From: Arabidopsis thaliana
Taxonomy: Eukaryota; Streptophyta; Magnoliopsida; Brassicales; Brassicaceae
NCBI RefSeq assembly: GCF_000001735.4
Contig: NC_003076.8
Span: 20,029,835-20,093,834 of the forward strand
Reading direction: 5' to 3'
Length of the DNA stretch: 64,000 nt
Part shown: piece after piece, positions 13,501 to 24,101 of the stretch
Position numbering within the stretch: position 1 is the first letter of the stretch
Layout: every line of letters begins with the position of its first letter
The notes under the pieces: generated by a model
Seen by the model: the letters and a program-made list of their open reading frames with translations, nothing else
Told to the model about the DNA's origin: nothing
The model's database searches: none
Program-made: the position numbers and the translations under genes

Positions 13501-15620
13501 ATCCCATATCCTACATGTACCATCATCAGACGATCTGCAGAGATATAACAAAGGCTCAGCTTATAAAGATACCAATGAAATAAAGCACCTTTTCCAAACA
13601 CACAAATAGAATCTCCAGACAACATAAAGACACGAGTTATGAAATAGCAGAGATAGAATCCACAGCTTAAATAATAAATTCCATCTGAGGGTGTATGAAT
13701 CAGAGTGCATTTAACTTTGCAGCTTGTGACCACAAGGTTAGTTGATTCAAAATCACAAAACAATAACATAGGCAAACACCAAACCAATAGTGTGAAAACA
13801 AGTGACAAAACATAATGATTTATTAAGAGGGAAAATAATGCAACATTTAGCGTACATGATGCCAAAAAAGAAGGAAGAATTCTTACGAGAGAAGCTGGTA
13901 CGGGGATCCAGGTCTGGGACTAAAGGCAATAGCAGTAACAGCTCCAGTATGTCCACGGAGAACAGAAACTGGTAAGCCATCTGGCAATCGCCACTACAAA
14001 AATCCAGATGGGTGAAGTCATCAAGAGGCTAATATGTGGAAGTCAATCATATACAGAGGACGATACAAGAAACTTACAACGCGGATCACACAATCATTTG
14101 ATGCGGATGCTATGAAAATGTTGTTCGAACTCACAGCAAGATCAGTTATGTCACCCTTACAAATGCACCAAAAACAATTTTAAGCACCACTTAAAGATAC
14201 AGTAACAAAATGATAGCATTCTCACAAAGTACTTGGAACTCACTTCATGCCCTCGACAGCTGGCCAGGCAGTATGCAGTATCCATCGACCATACTTTTAC
14301 AAGGCGGTCATCTGAACCAGTGATTACATACCTTCCTGAGCGATCTAATATAGCTGCAGCATTTAAAGATAGCTTCAGGTATCCAGTTCATCTAAATGAT
14401 TAGTCTATTATTTAGTAATGGAACTTGACACTAAAAATTTCATCCCTAAACAATTAAATATCATACCACAGTACACAGCATTTCTGTGTCCACGTAGCCT
14501 CTTGATGTTCTGCATCTTTTGTACCATTGACGATGGTTTTGCAATGACGTAACATGCTGCTCGAATTGATGGGGCACGATGATGTCTGGCAAAACCACCA
14601 CCAATTTCCCTCAAACTAATACCACGAACCTGATCAGCATGCATATGAGGCCAACGCATGCCAATAGGTGGTGGTTTGAGATCACTTCCAACTATTTCCT
14701 TGTCAGCTGAAAAACCAAACGAAGTAGCTTAATAGCAAATCAAGATTTTCAAAGAGAATTTAGTAAATGCTAAAGAATCCCCAAATAATTTATAAGAGAC
14801 CTTAGTAGTATTAATATGTTATTATAGACATATGCAAGCATATGTATGTATGAGTCTATGTATGTGCATGTGAGTGAGTTAAACGTGCCAATAAAATAAC
14901 AAATTCTAGAAATCACCTACAGCTCAAAAGGGAGAACGAGCCAGTGCCTAAAAGTGTTGGAACCCCAGCTCCAATCATTTTATTTCCATCACCGATCCCT
15001 CGTGAGGGATTAGGCCTATTTGAAACAAAGACCAATTGCTTTAGAAGCTCCACCAGGTGATCTTTTTTTACATGAGAATACCTGGAAGTGCACATACAAT
15101 GCCATGAAACAAGTTAAATATTTCTGGTGAGAAGAACCCTAAACCCAGTCATTAACAAATTAGAAAATACAGAATTAGGAGAAATGAATGACATATTAAC
15201 TTCTTCACTTGAAAAATAATTTAAAATTCACACTAGTACTACAAACGGTGAGAGTAACACTGTTAGTTACCTCTTAGCCAACTCAGTATAGTTCAAAGGA
15301 AAGGAATTGCCATCATCATTCTCATCCCCACTAGGCAATCCACTCCTCGAGTACCAAGCATGATATCTTCTAGGAAGAAGCTCATGTTCAAGAAGTTCAT
15401 GCCGCAACAGTGCATAAGTTTTCTGGCACGGCCCAGATGAAAGTAAGTGGAGCATCAAAAAGTAAACTTCCCGGAGGTCTAGATCAATGTTAGGCGCAAC
15501 ACTTTGAACAATATCAGGGTCTGGAATCTGCACATTTCCTGGCAATTTTCTGGAGAAATTCAAAGGCTTCATAGGTAGTGAAACTGAATCGCCTTTTGGA
15601 GTATTTTTCCTAAGAGCCAT
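7504..15620 (-). CDS. WD40-repeat and bromodomain protein, BRWD/PHIP-like (AT5G49430)
   Basis: I trace 23 coding exons on the minus strand: 15620-15271, 15081-14921, 14706-14467, 14353-14244, 14155-14078, 13993-13887, 13534-13443, 13360-13245, 13117-13014, 12931-12854, 12753-12675, 12571-12403, 12304-12234, 11863-11783, 11703-11633, 11555-11459, 11150-11091, 11007-10953, 10857-10460, 10387-8711, 8619-8044, 7836-7778, 7699-7504. All junctions keep frame and give 1674 aa. An N-terminal helical segment precedes a WD40 propeller of about eight blades (residues about 235-670; RLRGHRNAVYC, GSDDRLVKVW, GHTGAVTAIAFSP, SSDDGTCRIWD). A Ser/acidic/Lys nuclear-type linker follows, mostly in the 1677-base exon (about 840-1398), then a conserved KVWWRD...WWEGRI block (about 1490-1530) and a C-terminal bromodomain-like segment (about 1611-1672). 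Family knowledge: BRWD/PHIP proteins read chromatin and act in the nucleus. The position of the usual acetyl-lysine-binding Asn reads Phe (NAETFF). Confidence 0.95.
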
Positions 15621-16700
15621 AAGACCCTGTCAATTTGCCAGACACTGACGTTAATCATCAACGCAAATCCAACAGCTAGAACATGAATAGAAAAATAAAA
15701 AAACATCATGAAGATATTATACTTTCAACCAACAAGAGAAGTGAAAATAAGATCCTGGGAGATTTTTCAGTTAGTTCTACTCTCTGGAAAATTACAGTGA
15801 GACAACTGTGGAAATCTAGAGGGATTGCAAATAACGTCAAAACCTATGCATCTCATAAGCTTCAAGCATACTAAAACCTACACCAAGTAGTTCCTATTAA
15901 TTCTTCGACGGAAACTATCTAAAACACTATAGGATAAATGAAAAACTGAACAAATTGGCGGAATATAATCCTTGTACTAAAGCTTAAACCAGTCTACTCC
16001 ATCCTTACACTAATGTTAAAAAATACAATCTTTGACAATTACAAGGATAATTTCTAGCACCAGAAGGGAACTTAAAACTACATAACTCAAGTAACCAAGA
16101 TTAAGAACTCCATTGAATACACTTCAAAAGTTAACTAAAATATCCTAAACCCACAACACATACATATACATGCCAAAACATTCCACGAACAACAGTACAA
16201 AACATTCTAATTAACTTTCAAATAAAATAAGAGATCTTAGGAAGTGTACCTCGGTGATGCCGCGTGAGCTAAGGAGAACTACGATCACAGAGCAAACGAT
16301 TGTTTCGAAAGAAGTCCAAAACCATAACACATTGTCTCTGCAACAATCAAAAAAACAAAAACCCTAAATTAGAATTGCCCCATCTCTAATCACCAAAGAA
16401 TCCAAACGCAAATTAAATCAAAACATTTCAATACAGAATCAGGATTGAACAAAGCACATGCACAATGCCAGCATCAGTTCCTCTATACAATAAAAAAAAA
16501 ATCCCAATTAAAAAGAGAAAACTTTCTCGAACCTCTTGAAGTCTTCTCTGTTTAAGAAAAAGCGGCGGCTAGAGAGTCGTCGAAACCTCTAAAGCTTGGT
16601 TTGGATTTGAAGATGGAAGACAAATAATCTCTAGAAACCGAGAGAGTCAAAAGGAGAAATTGATACTAGGGTATTGTGAAAGAGAGATGATTAGAATCAA
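15621..16700 (-). other. 5' leader of the WD40-bromodomain gene, with two introns
   Basis: Upstream of the ATG at 15620, splice signals suggest leader exons at 15626-15621, 16337-16250 (donor gtacac, acceptor ttgcag) and from 16533 upwards (donor gttcga). These imply introns at 15627-16249 and 16338-16532. The region has no coding signal. A TSS near 16650-16900 is inferred only from CT/GA composition and a CACGTG G-box at about 16917. Confidence 0.5.
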
Positions 16701-16988
16701 TAGAAGCAGAAAGTTTCAATCTTGTTGAAGCTTTTTAGTAGTTTGCGTTATTCGGTTTTTTAGTGTTTTTTGGGCAAGACAAAATTTCGGCAGAAGAAGG
16801 CGAAAGGATTGTGGAGAAACGCACTGGATAGAGAGAGAAGGGAAGAAACAGAGCACAACGCAAAAAAACGAACTCGAACCTAAAACGCTGCGTTTTGCTG
16901 ATTTCATTCAATGGGTCACGTGCCATGGCCCATTATCATCAGATAGTTTTTGTTTTGTATTTGTTTCTTGATGCTTCAAACCAACAAA

Positions 16989-17060
16989 GTGGCTGTAGTT
17001 TAGTGGTAAGAATTCCACGTTGTGGCCGTGGAGACCTGGGCTCGAATCCCAGCAGCCACA
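16989..17060 (+). tRNA. tRNA-His (anticodon GTG)
   Basis: A complete 72-base cloverleaf with no intron. The acceptor stem GTGGCTG pairs with CAGCCAC (17053-17059), with discriminator A at 17060. The D-arm contains TAGTGGTA (A-box region). The anticodon stem CCACG/CGTGG encloses loop TTGTGGC with anticodon GTG. The T-arm is TGGGCTCGAATCCCA (B-box GGTTCGANTCC-like). A CAA-rich CCAACAA motif lies just upstream, as is usual in plant tRNA genes, and a T8 tract immediately downstream serves as the Pol III terminator. Confidence 0.97.
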
Positions 17061-18510
17061 TTTTTTTTCTATTTATTCTTTTATCAAAAAGAGGCTTGGA
17101 CTTATAGATTAGAATTCTACTAAGCCCATGGTTTTTGCCATCTAACTAATGGGCCGACATTTAATAAACAAAATCTAACCAACCAAAAACCAACCAGTTG
17201 CACTGAAATAAGAGTTCAAACCAACCTTGAAAGTAAATTTACAAGAGACATATATGGGTTGTTTAAAAACCAAAGTCAGAAAGAGTTTCATACTACCTTT
17301 TATTGTCTAAAAGAGTTTCATACTACCTAATTACATATATTTCAAAATAAACTAGATGATGTCCCAATGTCACATACACATTCAAATTGATTTTATAAAA
17401 AAAATTAATAGATTTAAATAAATTTTATCTTATGTACATTATGTTGAACACATAATAATCATATCGCGTCTTTACTTTTATCCAAAAAATTATATCGCGT
17501 ATCATCATGCTTTAAATATGATATTATTAAAAATAAAAGATTATATTACCTAATTGAATATAAATCGATAAAATTTATACCATGTAAAGTAATGAACAAA
17601 AATTATATAAAATGATATATTGAGAAAATAAGGATTTATGTAGTGAACTTTATGTTGAGCTATATTTTTTTGGGGGGGGGGGGGAATTTGAGCTATATAT
17701 TTGAATTGGTATTCTATGTAGTGAAATGATAAATTCTTACCATTTTTGACTGGTATCCTGCAAAATAAAAGATTATGGAACTTTCAAATTTTTATCAATA
17801 TTTTACTCTGTTTAATTAGTACTTTGAAAAGTAACAAAATGTAAATTGATTTCTGCATTTTTAATCTCATAGCTTGTAATGTTATTAAAATAACAAGATA
17901 AAATATAAGAAAAAAAAATTATAAAACTTGTACACTCCAATAACATATAAAATATTTTAAATAAGTCAAAATTTAATCGATTTGTTGTTACGCGTTGCAA
18001 CTTTATTACATATTTTAGAAAATTTGTCACGTGTCGGACTCTAAATAGACTCTTTCAACTATATAATAAAATACTTTGCCTAACTAAATATGAGCGATGA
18101 TGTTATCTTCTATCCATCTATAGACATGAACGTTGTCGTTTGCATCCCAATTATGTAGAGTGGCTTTGTAATAATAAACTAAGAAGAGTTTGAGATGGAG
18201 AGATTTACGCAATGTTCTCTATTCTTTGTAACATGATCTCTCTCTTTTAAAGTTAGTAGAGAAAGAATTAACACAGACTTAACTCTTTTCTCTTTTTTTC
18301 GAAAAAAAAAAAATTAACACCAGAAAAGAAAATAATTTGGAGTATGTATTTCTATATGGCATATATACTACATATTGCTAAGTTTTATTAGTTTGGAAAA
18401 AAAAGATCCAACATTATTAATTAACAAAAATATGATAAATAACAATTAAAGAAAATGTAACTACAAAAGCTTGTAATCATAAATCATCCACGTAGATACG
18501 TCATATGTAA
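17061..18510. other. AT-rich intergenic region with a short direct repeat and a poly-G run
   Basis: No gene is supported. Visible structure: a 19 bp direct repeat AAAGAGTTTCATACTACCT at 17280-17298 and 17310-17328 (period 30); two ATATCGCGT motifs near 17461 and 17493; and a run of 13 G at 17672-17684 directly after seven T, flanked on both sides by GAGCTATAT. Confidence 0.5.
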
Positions 18511-19764
18511 GCGTTAAGCAAACTTTTTTTTTTTTTGGTAAAAAGTTAAATTTTATACCATTTTAAGATTTTTGACAGAAGTTACAGAAAATACAAGAAC
18601 GGATTAAAGCACACTACAGAAAATTAAAAACAACATTACTACTCAAAAAACTTCGGATTGCAGCTGAGTAATTATGACTAAGTTGCGAAGGGAAACACCG
18701 ATTTCAAGTCCGCGAAACTTGGAAATTTGCGTGATTGCCACAATACCGAAGTATTGGAATCCTCATCGTTGTTGCCACGAGCTCAACTATCTGAGATCCG
18801 TCCACAAACCTCGAGATAGGTGCCTACAGATTCTCAAAGAACTAACGCAAAAACGTAAAGACAACCGCGGACTTCTACACTAACTCGTTGAGTTAGTGAT
18901 GCCACTTAGACCTATCCGCCGCCTCTATTCAACCCTCGGTGAACATAGCCATAACACCCAAAGGCTCACCTTCACCAAATGAACCAACACCGACAACACC
19001 ATGAACAACAAAACTCCACCTGAAAGCAAACCAGAGATGAAGCAAAAGGGACGAAACCCAATGGACACAGAGAATCCATACCCATGGCCGAAGAGGCTAC
19101 CACCCTCAACTGCCCACCAATGGAGGAGAGACGTCGACCACCAAACAAAACCCACAACGCCACTAACCACCACGAACAATCCACAAGAGCCAAACGACTC
19201 CTTGGATTGCCTCCACAAGAGAAGCCCGTCGGATCAATCACACCATCACCAGAGCTGGAGAAAAAACAGGTAGAGAGACCCGAGAAGAGAAGATCTGCCA
19301 CACCGAAAACTCACCGTTGTGCCCAAATCAAAGAAGAACGACGATGTCTGAAGAAACATGGCGATGCACCACCAATTTATCAGATCTGGAAGATGGTCCC
19401 GTCGATAGGAGCCGCACAACCGCTACAGTCGTCTCATCAAAGCCACTGCCTTAAACGGAGAGAGACACGCCGCACGTCCTTTGCTCCGTGCGTGACCACT
19501 CGCCGCATACCACCAACAAGAGACGAAGAGCAAGCCAGATTTGAACACCACCGGAGCTTCAAAGGAGAGGCAGAGGAGATAAGAGAGAGGAAAGGAGAAG
19601 AGGGAGAAGCCCTCTCCGGCCACCGGTGAGAAGCACCGTGACCGGAGAGGCACAGATCTAGATTTGGTTTTGGTTTACTGTAGCGTCGTTCTCGCTTAAT
19701 CAATCGCCGCGCGTGATCTTCTTTAAATACTTGAGTGTATATATGTTCCGCGTTAAGCAAACTT
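18511..19764 (-). mobile_element. LINE-like non-LTR insertion with 15 bp target-site duplication
   Basis: GCGTTAAGCAAACTT occurs at 18511-18525 and again at 19750-19764. The left copy runs directly into an oligo-T tract (to about 18537), i.e. the poly-A tail of a minus-strand retroposon. The inserted sense strand starts after 19749 with a C/T/G-rich leader (CTCACCGGTGGCCGGAGAGG) and ends with TTAACTTTTTACC before the poly-A. There is no reverse transcriptase, so it appears to be a non-autonomous or heavily 5'-deleted LINE derivative of about 1.2 kb. The exactness of the duplication suggests a fairly recent insertion. Open frames of 109 aa (minus) and 181 aa (plus, 19084-19629) inside it match nothing I know. 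Confidence 0.8.
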
Positions 19765-22194
19765 CTCACTCTGTTTATCAGATGTCATCCATAGAAATTG
19801 TCTAACAAATTGGATGATGTAATCATCATCATCATCATCATCATGAATCGTGATAACTACGAGAATATACTAATTGTCGGATCAGCAATTATCTATATTG
19901 AACCCATTAAAAGATTATAAATGTCTGTATACAAAGAAGTCGAAGACGATAAATCATATATATATATTCTGTACACATAGGTATTTGCTATAACGTTAGA
20001 AGGATTATAAAATTCTATATTTGAAACACTTGATTGACTTTCTAGAGCACACACAAAACTACTGTTAAAACAAAGAAAACAAAAATAAGAATGCAAACTT
20101 TCTTAATACGATAAACAGGAGCAAATGTTTTTATTTGTTAAACTTGATTTAGTTCACGTTCTTAGATAAATGTGTTAGAATTTGAGAAGTTTTATTTCTG
20201 TTTTGTACTTGTCTTCTTAAAATTAGATATAGGGTTCAAAAAAAAAACTTGCATGTTTATTCTATCATTTAGTTTATACACATACATTTTAAACTATAAA
20301 TTAGGATTCTAATATGACAACAACACTTTTAAAACAAACCACTAAGTTTCAACCACAATTTGGAACTAATAATTAAAAAAATAATTAAGAAAGTTGATAG
20401 AGAAATATCAATGGCAAAAAAAAGAGAAACTACAACACTCCCTAAAACCCAAAACATTAAATTTCAATATATCATGTATATGATTACAAATTTAACAAAT
20501 TTCATAAAAAAAACAAAGAAATATGTAACCAGTAGTTTAAACAATAATGGTGGTAATAGTCAATTGGTTAAACCTATTTAACTCCACATTTTCTACTGGA
20601 GTTTGACTTTATTAAATCACGTTATTTGGATAATAGTTAGGGATTATCTATAGATCAGATCTTATTAATGAAAATATGTCAAACAAAAATAATAATAAAT
20701 TTGTTATCTAAATAAAACTTTTAATATACTTTACCACGTTATAAACACTTAAAATAAAATAACAATTAACAGCAATTTACATGTAGATTTCTGCATTAGT
20801 TTTTTCATTTTTTTCTAGTTTGTTCAAAACCTCAAATATCAAGATTGACTCAGACCCGAACAAAAGGTCCGTAGAACCTAAACAAATTTCTAAAACTAGC
20901 CAACCAATGAAGTGCATCTACTTTTTTTTTATGAAAAATAATTATATTGAAGTATTTTATTTATCTGATAAATAAATAATGATATATAGTTTATCGGTGA
21001 GCAGATAAGGATCGTGTATTTTCAAGTATTATATTAATTAATAAATTATCGCCCATCTTCTATTGTTTTGTATTTTCATTTGAAAAGAAAGCAGGGCTGG
21101 CTTATCAATATATACAGTCTCTTTCTTTTAGTTTACTAAAATCATTTCAGATAAGACCCACACAAAAGTAATATCAAATGGAATTTTGCTTTCAACATGG
21201 ATAATTTTCTTTAATAATAAAATTGTCAACCATGTTAAGCGTAATCTCTAAATCCCCAAAATTAAAAACACTAAAAATAGTCGGTCATTGCTCCACGTTT
21301 AACCTGTCCAATTCCAAAAGAACTTCGTGTTTCATTGACGATATAGTTTACGTACGTATGATTCTTTCTAAATGAGGTATTTTTGTCCCATTAGCAATTT
21401 AAAATTTAAAATGGTTGTGTAACTTTTTGAAATGCTTAGTAGTTAAAACCGAACTAAGAAGAAATAATGATCGGAACGTGTTTATGTCAGCTAATGCATT
21501 ACCCACTGACATTAACTGATCCAGTTTACTGATTTTAGACAATCATACTCTATTTTTACTGGAGTTGCAGAAAAAGGGACTTACAAAACGATGAATTAAA
21601 TTTGGACAAGTATATATACATAATTAGAAGGTTATAGAATCTAGTTTTCGTAGGATATTTCTTGAATTATCCTACGAGTGTGACAACTAAATGCACAACA
21701 AAACAACAATTTAAATGCTAAAAAGCAAAAATAGTAATTACTGGTCACCTATTAAGGAACAACACCAACACCTATTTAGCTGTTATGTCCTAATAAAAAT
21801 AAAATAAAATAAAAACAATAAACCAAAAAAGTAAAAAATAAAAATGTTTGACTAAAATTCTCTTTCTTTTCCGATTCGTCATTCGATGAATCTTCCTTTC
21901 TTATACAATTTGGATAATCTTTTCTAATGTAAAAATTCGAGATTTTTTTTTATAATGTTAAATCTATAAATAAGAGCAACCTAAAACGAACAACTTCTCC
22001 CACTTTCCTTATTTTCGATCTTATCCTTATCTTCTTCCTTGTTCTATTTCTCTTCTAACTAATCTCTTCTCTTCTCTTAAAATCAAACGTAATCATAAAT
22101 AAAGATCTTCTTGTTTAATTTCTCTTGATCCTCGCAAAATCACAGATTCTTGAAATTCTTTTTTCTTGTCTTGAAATTCTTGAGTTCTTGAGTT
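19765..22194 (+). promoter_or_regulatory. AT-rich intergenic region and bZIP1 promoter
   Basis: No gene is supported in 19765-21900. An ATC microsatellite lies at about 19822-19843. The bZIP1 core promoter is suggested by TATAAATA at 21965-21972, followed by a CT-rich leader (22000-22140), so the transcript probably starts near 22000 and carries a leader of about 300 bases with several upstream ATGs. Confidence 0.55.
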
Positions 22195-22226
22195 ATGAAA
22201 AGACAATGGACAGAGTTATGAAATGA
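22195..22226 (+). CDS. Nested short uORFs in the bZIP1 leader
   Basis: Three very short reading frames overlap here: ATG 22195 to TGA 22221 (8 codons, MKRQWTEL), ATG 22206 to TGA 22226 (6 codons) and ATG 22218 to the same TGA. The TGA at 22224-22226 overlaps the ATG of the conserved uORF (22223-22225) as ATGA, a geometry that could allow re-initiation. Family knowledge: group S1 bZIP leaders often carry several uORFs, of which only one encodes the conserved peptide. Confidence 0.55.
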
Positions 22227-22300
22227 TAAATCTCAACCAATTCCTTGTTTATCATTCTATATCAGTTGTGATTCTTCATTGGTTTTACGTTATCTCTTGA
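22223..22300 (+). CDS. Conserved sucrose-control-type uORF of bZIP1 (CPuORF)
   Basis: A 25-codon uORF ends in TGA at 22298-22300, ten bases before the bZIP1 ATG. Its C-terminal residues HSISVVILHWFYVIS match the conserved pattern of the peptide encoded ahead of group S1 bZIP genes (bZIP2, 11, 44 and 53), which is rich in Ser/Val then aromatic FYV residues and ends in Ser. Established knowledge: that peptide stalls ribosomes when sucrose is high and represses translation of the main frame. I therefore infer sugar-dependent translational control of bZIP1. The peptide is too short for normal ORF calling. Confidence 0.88.
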   Translation: MINLNQFLVYHSISVVILHWFYVIS

Positions 22301-22310
22301 ACAAAAAAAC

Positions 22311-22748
22311 ATGGCAAACGCAGAGAAGACAAGTTCAGGTTCCGACATAGATGAGAAGAAAAGAAAACGCAAGTTATCAAACCGCGAATCTGCAAGGAGG
22401 TCGCGTTTGAAGAAACAGAAGTTAATGGAAGACACGATTCATGAGATCTCCAGTCTTGAACGACGAATCAAAGAGAACAGTGAGAGATGTCGAGCTGTAA
22501 AACAGAGGCTTGACTCGGTCGAAACGGAGAACGCGGGTCTTAGATCGGAGAAGATTTGGCTCTCGAGTTACGTTAGCGATTTAGAGAATATGATTGCTAC
22601 GACGAGTTTAACGCTGACGCAGAGTGGTGGTGGCGATTGTGTCGACGATCAGAACGCAAACGCGGGAATAGCGGTTGGAGATTGTAGACGTACACCGTGG
22701 AAATTGAGTTGTGGTTCTCTACAACCAATGGCGTCCTTTAAGACATGA
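22311..22748 (+). CDS. BZIP1: Group S1 bZIP transcription factor bZIP1 (AT5G49450)
   Basis: An intronless 145 aa protein, usual for group S1. The basic region (about 16-38) contains NRESARRSR with the invariant N24-X7-R32 pair. It continues into a leucine zipper whose heptad positions (about 41-95) include M, L, I, V, L, L and L. Family knowledge: S1 factors heterodimerise with group C bZIPs and bind ACGT/ACTCAT elements, reprogramming metabolism in low energy, sugar starvation and dark; bZIP1 is a known SnRK1-linked starvation regulator. The preceding uORF indicates sugar-regulated translation. The C-terminal 45 residues are low in structure. Confidence 0.96.
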   Translation: MANAEKTSSGSDIDEKKRKRKLSNRESARRSRLKKQKLMEDTIHEISSLERRIKENSERCRAVKQRLDSVETENAGLRSEKIWLSSYVSDLENMIATTSLTLTQSGGGDCVDDQNANAGIAVGDCRRTPWKLSCGSLQPMASFKT

Positions 22749-23112
22749 GATTTGTGTATTAGTGTGTGTTTTACTTTGGTCATTTTATAGTTTTTGTAAT
22801 CTTTTTATATCGAATTGTTTCTTCTCATTACTTTCTGAATTCTGATACAATTGCATATCTTATTGTTTTCAACATTTTCATTTAACGTTATATGATTTTC
22901 GGTGGTTAACCCGAAAGAAAAAAAAAAAGTTTTTTTGGTACCTTGCATGTAAATGGCAGAACTGATGAAGTAATCAAAATTGAAGCAAAAAGTGGGGAAG
23001 TAGTATATGTTCTGGTCATAATTGAGTATTACCGATAAAAATTGCTTTGGTAACACGATAACAATTTTTTGTGTCAAATTTTTCAATTTTATGAATAATT
23101 CAAAATAATATA
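22749..23112. other. 3' flank of bZIP1
   Basis: This holds the bZIP1 3'UTR (T-rich to about 22810) and AT-rich flank up to the terminal inverted repeat of the DNA transposon at 23113. A minus-strand open frame spanning 22805-23251 crosses the transposon edge and is not credible. Confidence 0.4.
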
Positions 23113-23734
23113 GGGCTTGAATGGTATGTGTCTTATTTGCATGTTCATGTGTTTCAAAACGTGATTTTGCCGAGTGTATACCATTCACAATAATAACCAC
23201 GGAGTGATAAACCGTGAAAATTAATAAGCTATTTTCCAATCTATTTCGCATGTGTTAAATGTATAACTAACTAGTTTAGACAAAGTCATTTATTAAGTAG
23301 CTTTTTGGCGTGTTAAGTTTATTCCGTTTTGAATTTTGTCGTCCTGGTGATTCCGCTATTGTATTGTTCAGTTATTCAACTAATGTACCAGTCAAGTCTT
23401 TACCCCTTAGTTTAGAGTTTTCTCGTTTTGATGGGTTTGATTGGTATGTGAGATGGATAGCTGAACAATAGAATAACTAAATAATGGTTAGCTGAATGAA
23501 ATGAACTAAAGAAAGTTTATGTAGAATGATTATAAATTGCTAAAAAAAACTAGTTATTGTAGATTAATCACGTTTCTTAGTTATAATTTTTAATACGCTA
23601 GTGCTATATAATGGAATCATTTTTTTAAACATGAAAACGTTAAAACTTGATAAAATTTTGAAAGGTAAAAATAGCGGAATCACGTTTTAAAAACGTGACC
23701 ACGTGAACTGGTATACGGTAAACCATTCAAGCCC
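23113..23734. mobile_element. Non-autonomous DNA transposon (MITE-like) with 13 bp inverted ends
   Basis: The ends are GGGCTTGAATGGT (23113-23125) and its exact reverse complement ACCATTCAAGCCC (23722-23734). A direct 3-base ATA flanks the element on both sides (23110-23112 and 23735-23737). The inverted similarity continues inward imperfectly: AAAACGTGATT near 23157 against AATCACGTTTT near 23679. There is no transposase. A 3 bp duplication with GGG/CCC ends suggests a PIF/Harbinger-type MITE, but the superfamily is inferred. Confidence 0.72.
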
Positions 23735-24023
23735 ATAGATTAATGAAAATGTGATAATTATAAGATTTTTCTATCTTTTTCAACATGGAGTATTCTAAAC
23801 GCGTAGGAGTTTAATTGATTTTAAGTGATTTATTTGTCTATAAATGTTATATATATATTCGATGTATAGAACAATAGATGAACTATCATAAACCATAAAA
23901 TTCAATGATTTCAAATATGATCGAGGTGATTTTTTAGCTCTAGTGATATGTCTATCAATTTCAAGAAAAATCGCCTCCTTAAACTGAAACAATTCGTAGA
24001 GCATATCCGTTCTTTGTAGGAGT

Positions 24024-24101
24024 ATGAAATATGCAACCACAAGTCCACAGCAATGGTCAGGAATGAAATATGCGACCACAAGTCCACAGCAATGGTCAGG
24101 A
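24024..24101. repeat. 39 bp tandem duplication (two copies)
   Basis: Units 24024-24062 and 24063-24101 differ at one base (GCAACC versus GCGACC). Each contains ACCACAAGTCCACAGCAATG. The near identity points to a recent local duplication. Confidence 0.85.

Noticed and set aside
13422..13980. Minus-strand 147 aa and 75 aa frames with hydrophobic runs
   Set aside because: They span introns and out-of-frame parts of WD40 exons, and all exon junctions of the real gene fit a different reading.
19084..19629. Plus-strand 181 aa frame
   Set aside because: It is antisense within the retroposon bounded by the 15 bp duplication, with no known domain.
22805..23251. 148 aa minus-strand frame after bZIP1
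   Set aside because: It crosses the inverted-repeat edge of the DNA transposon and has AT-driven composition.
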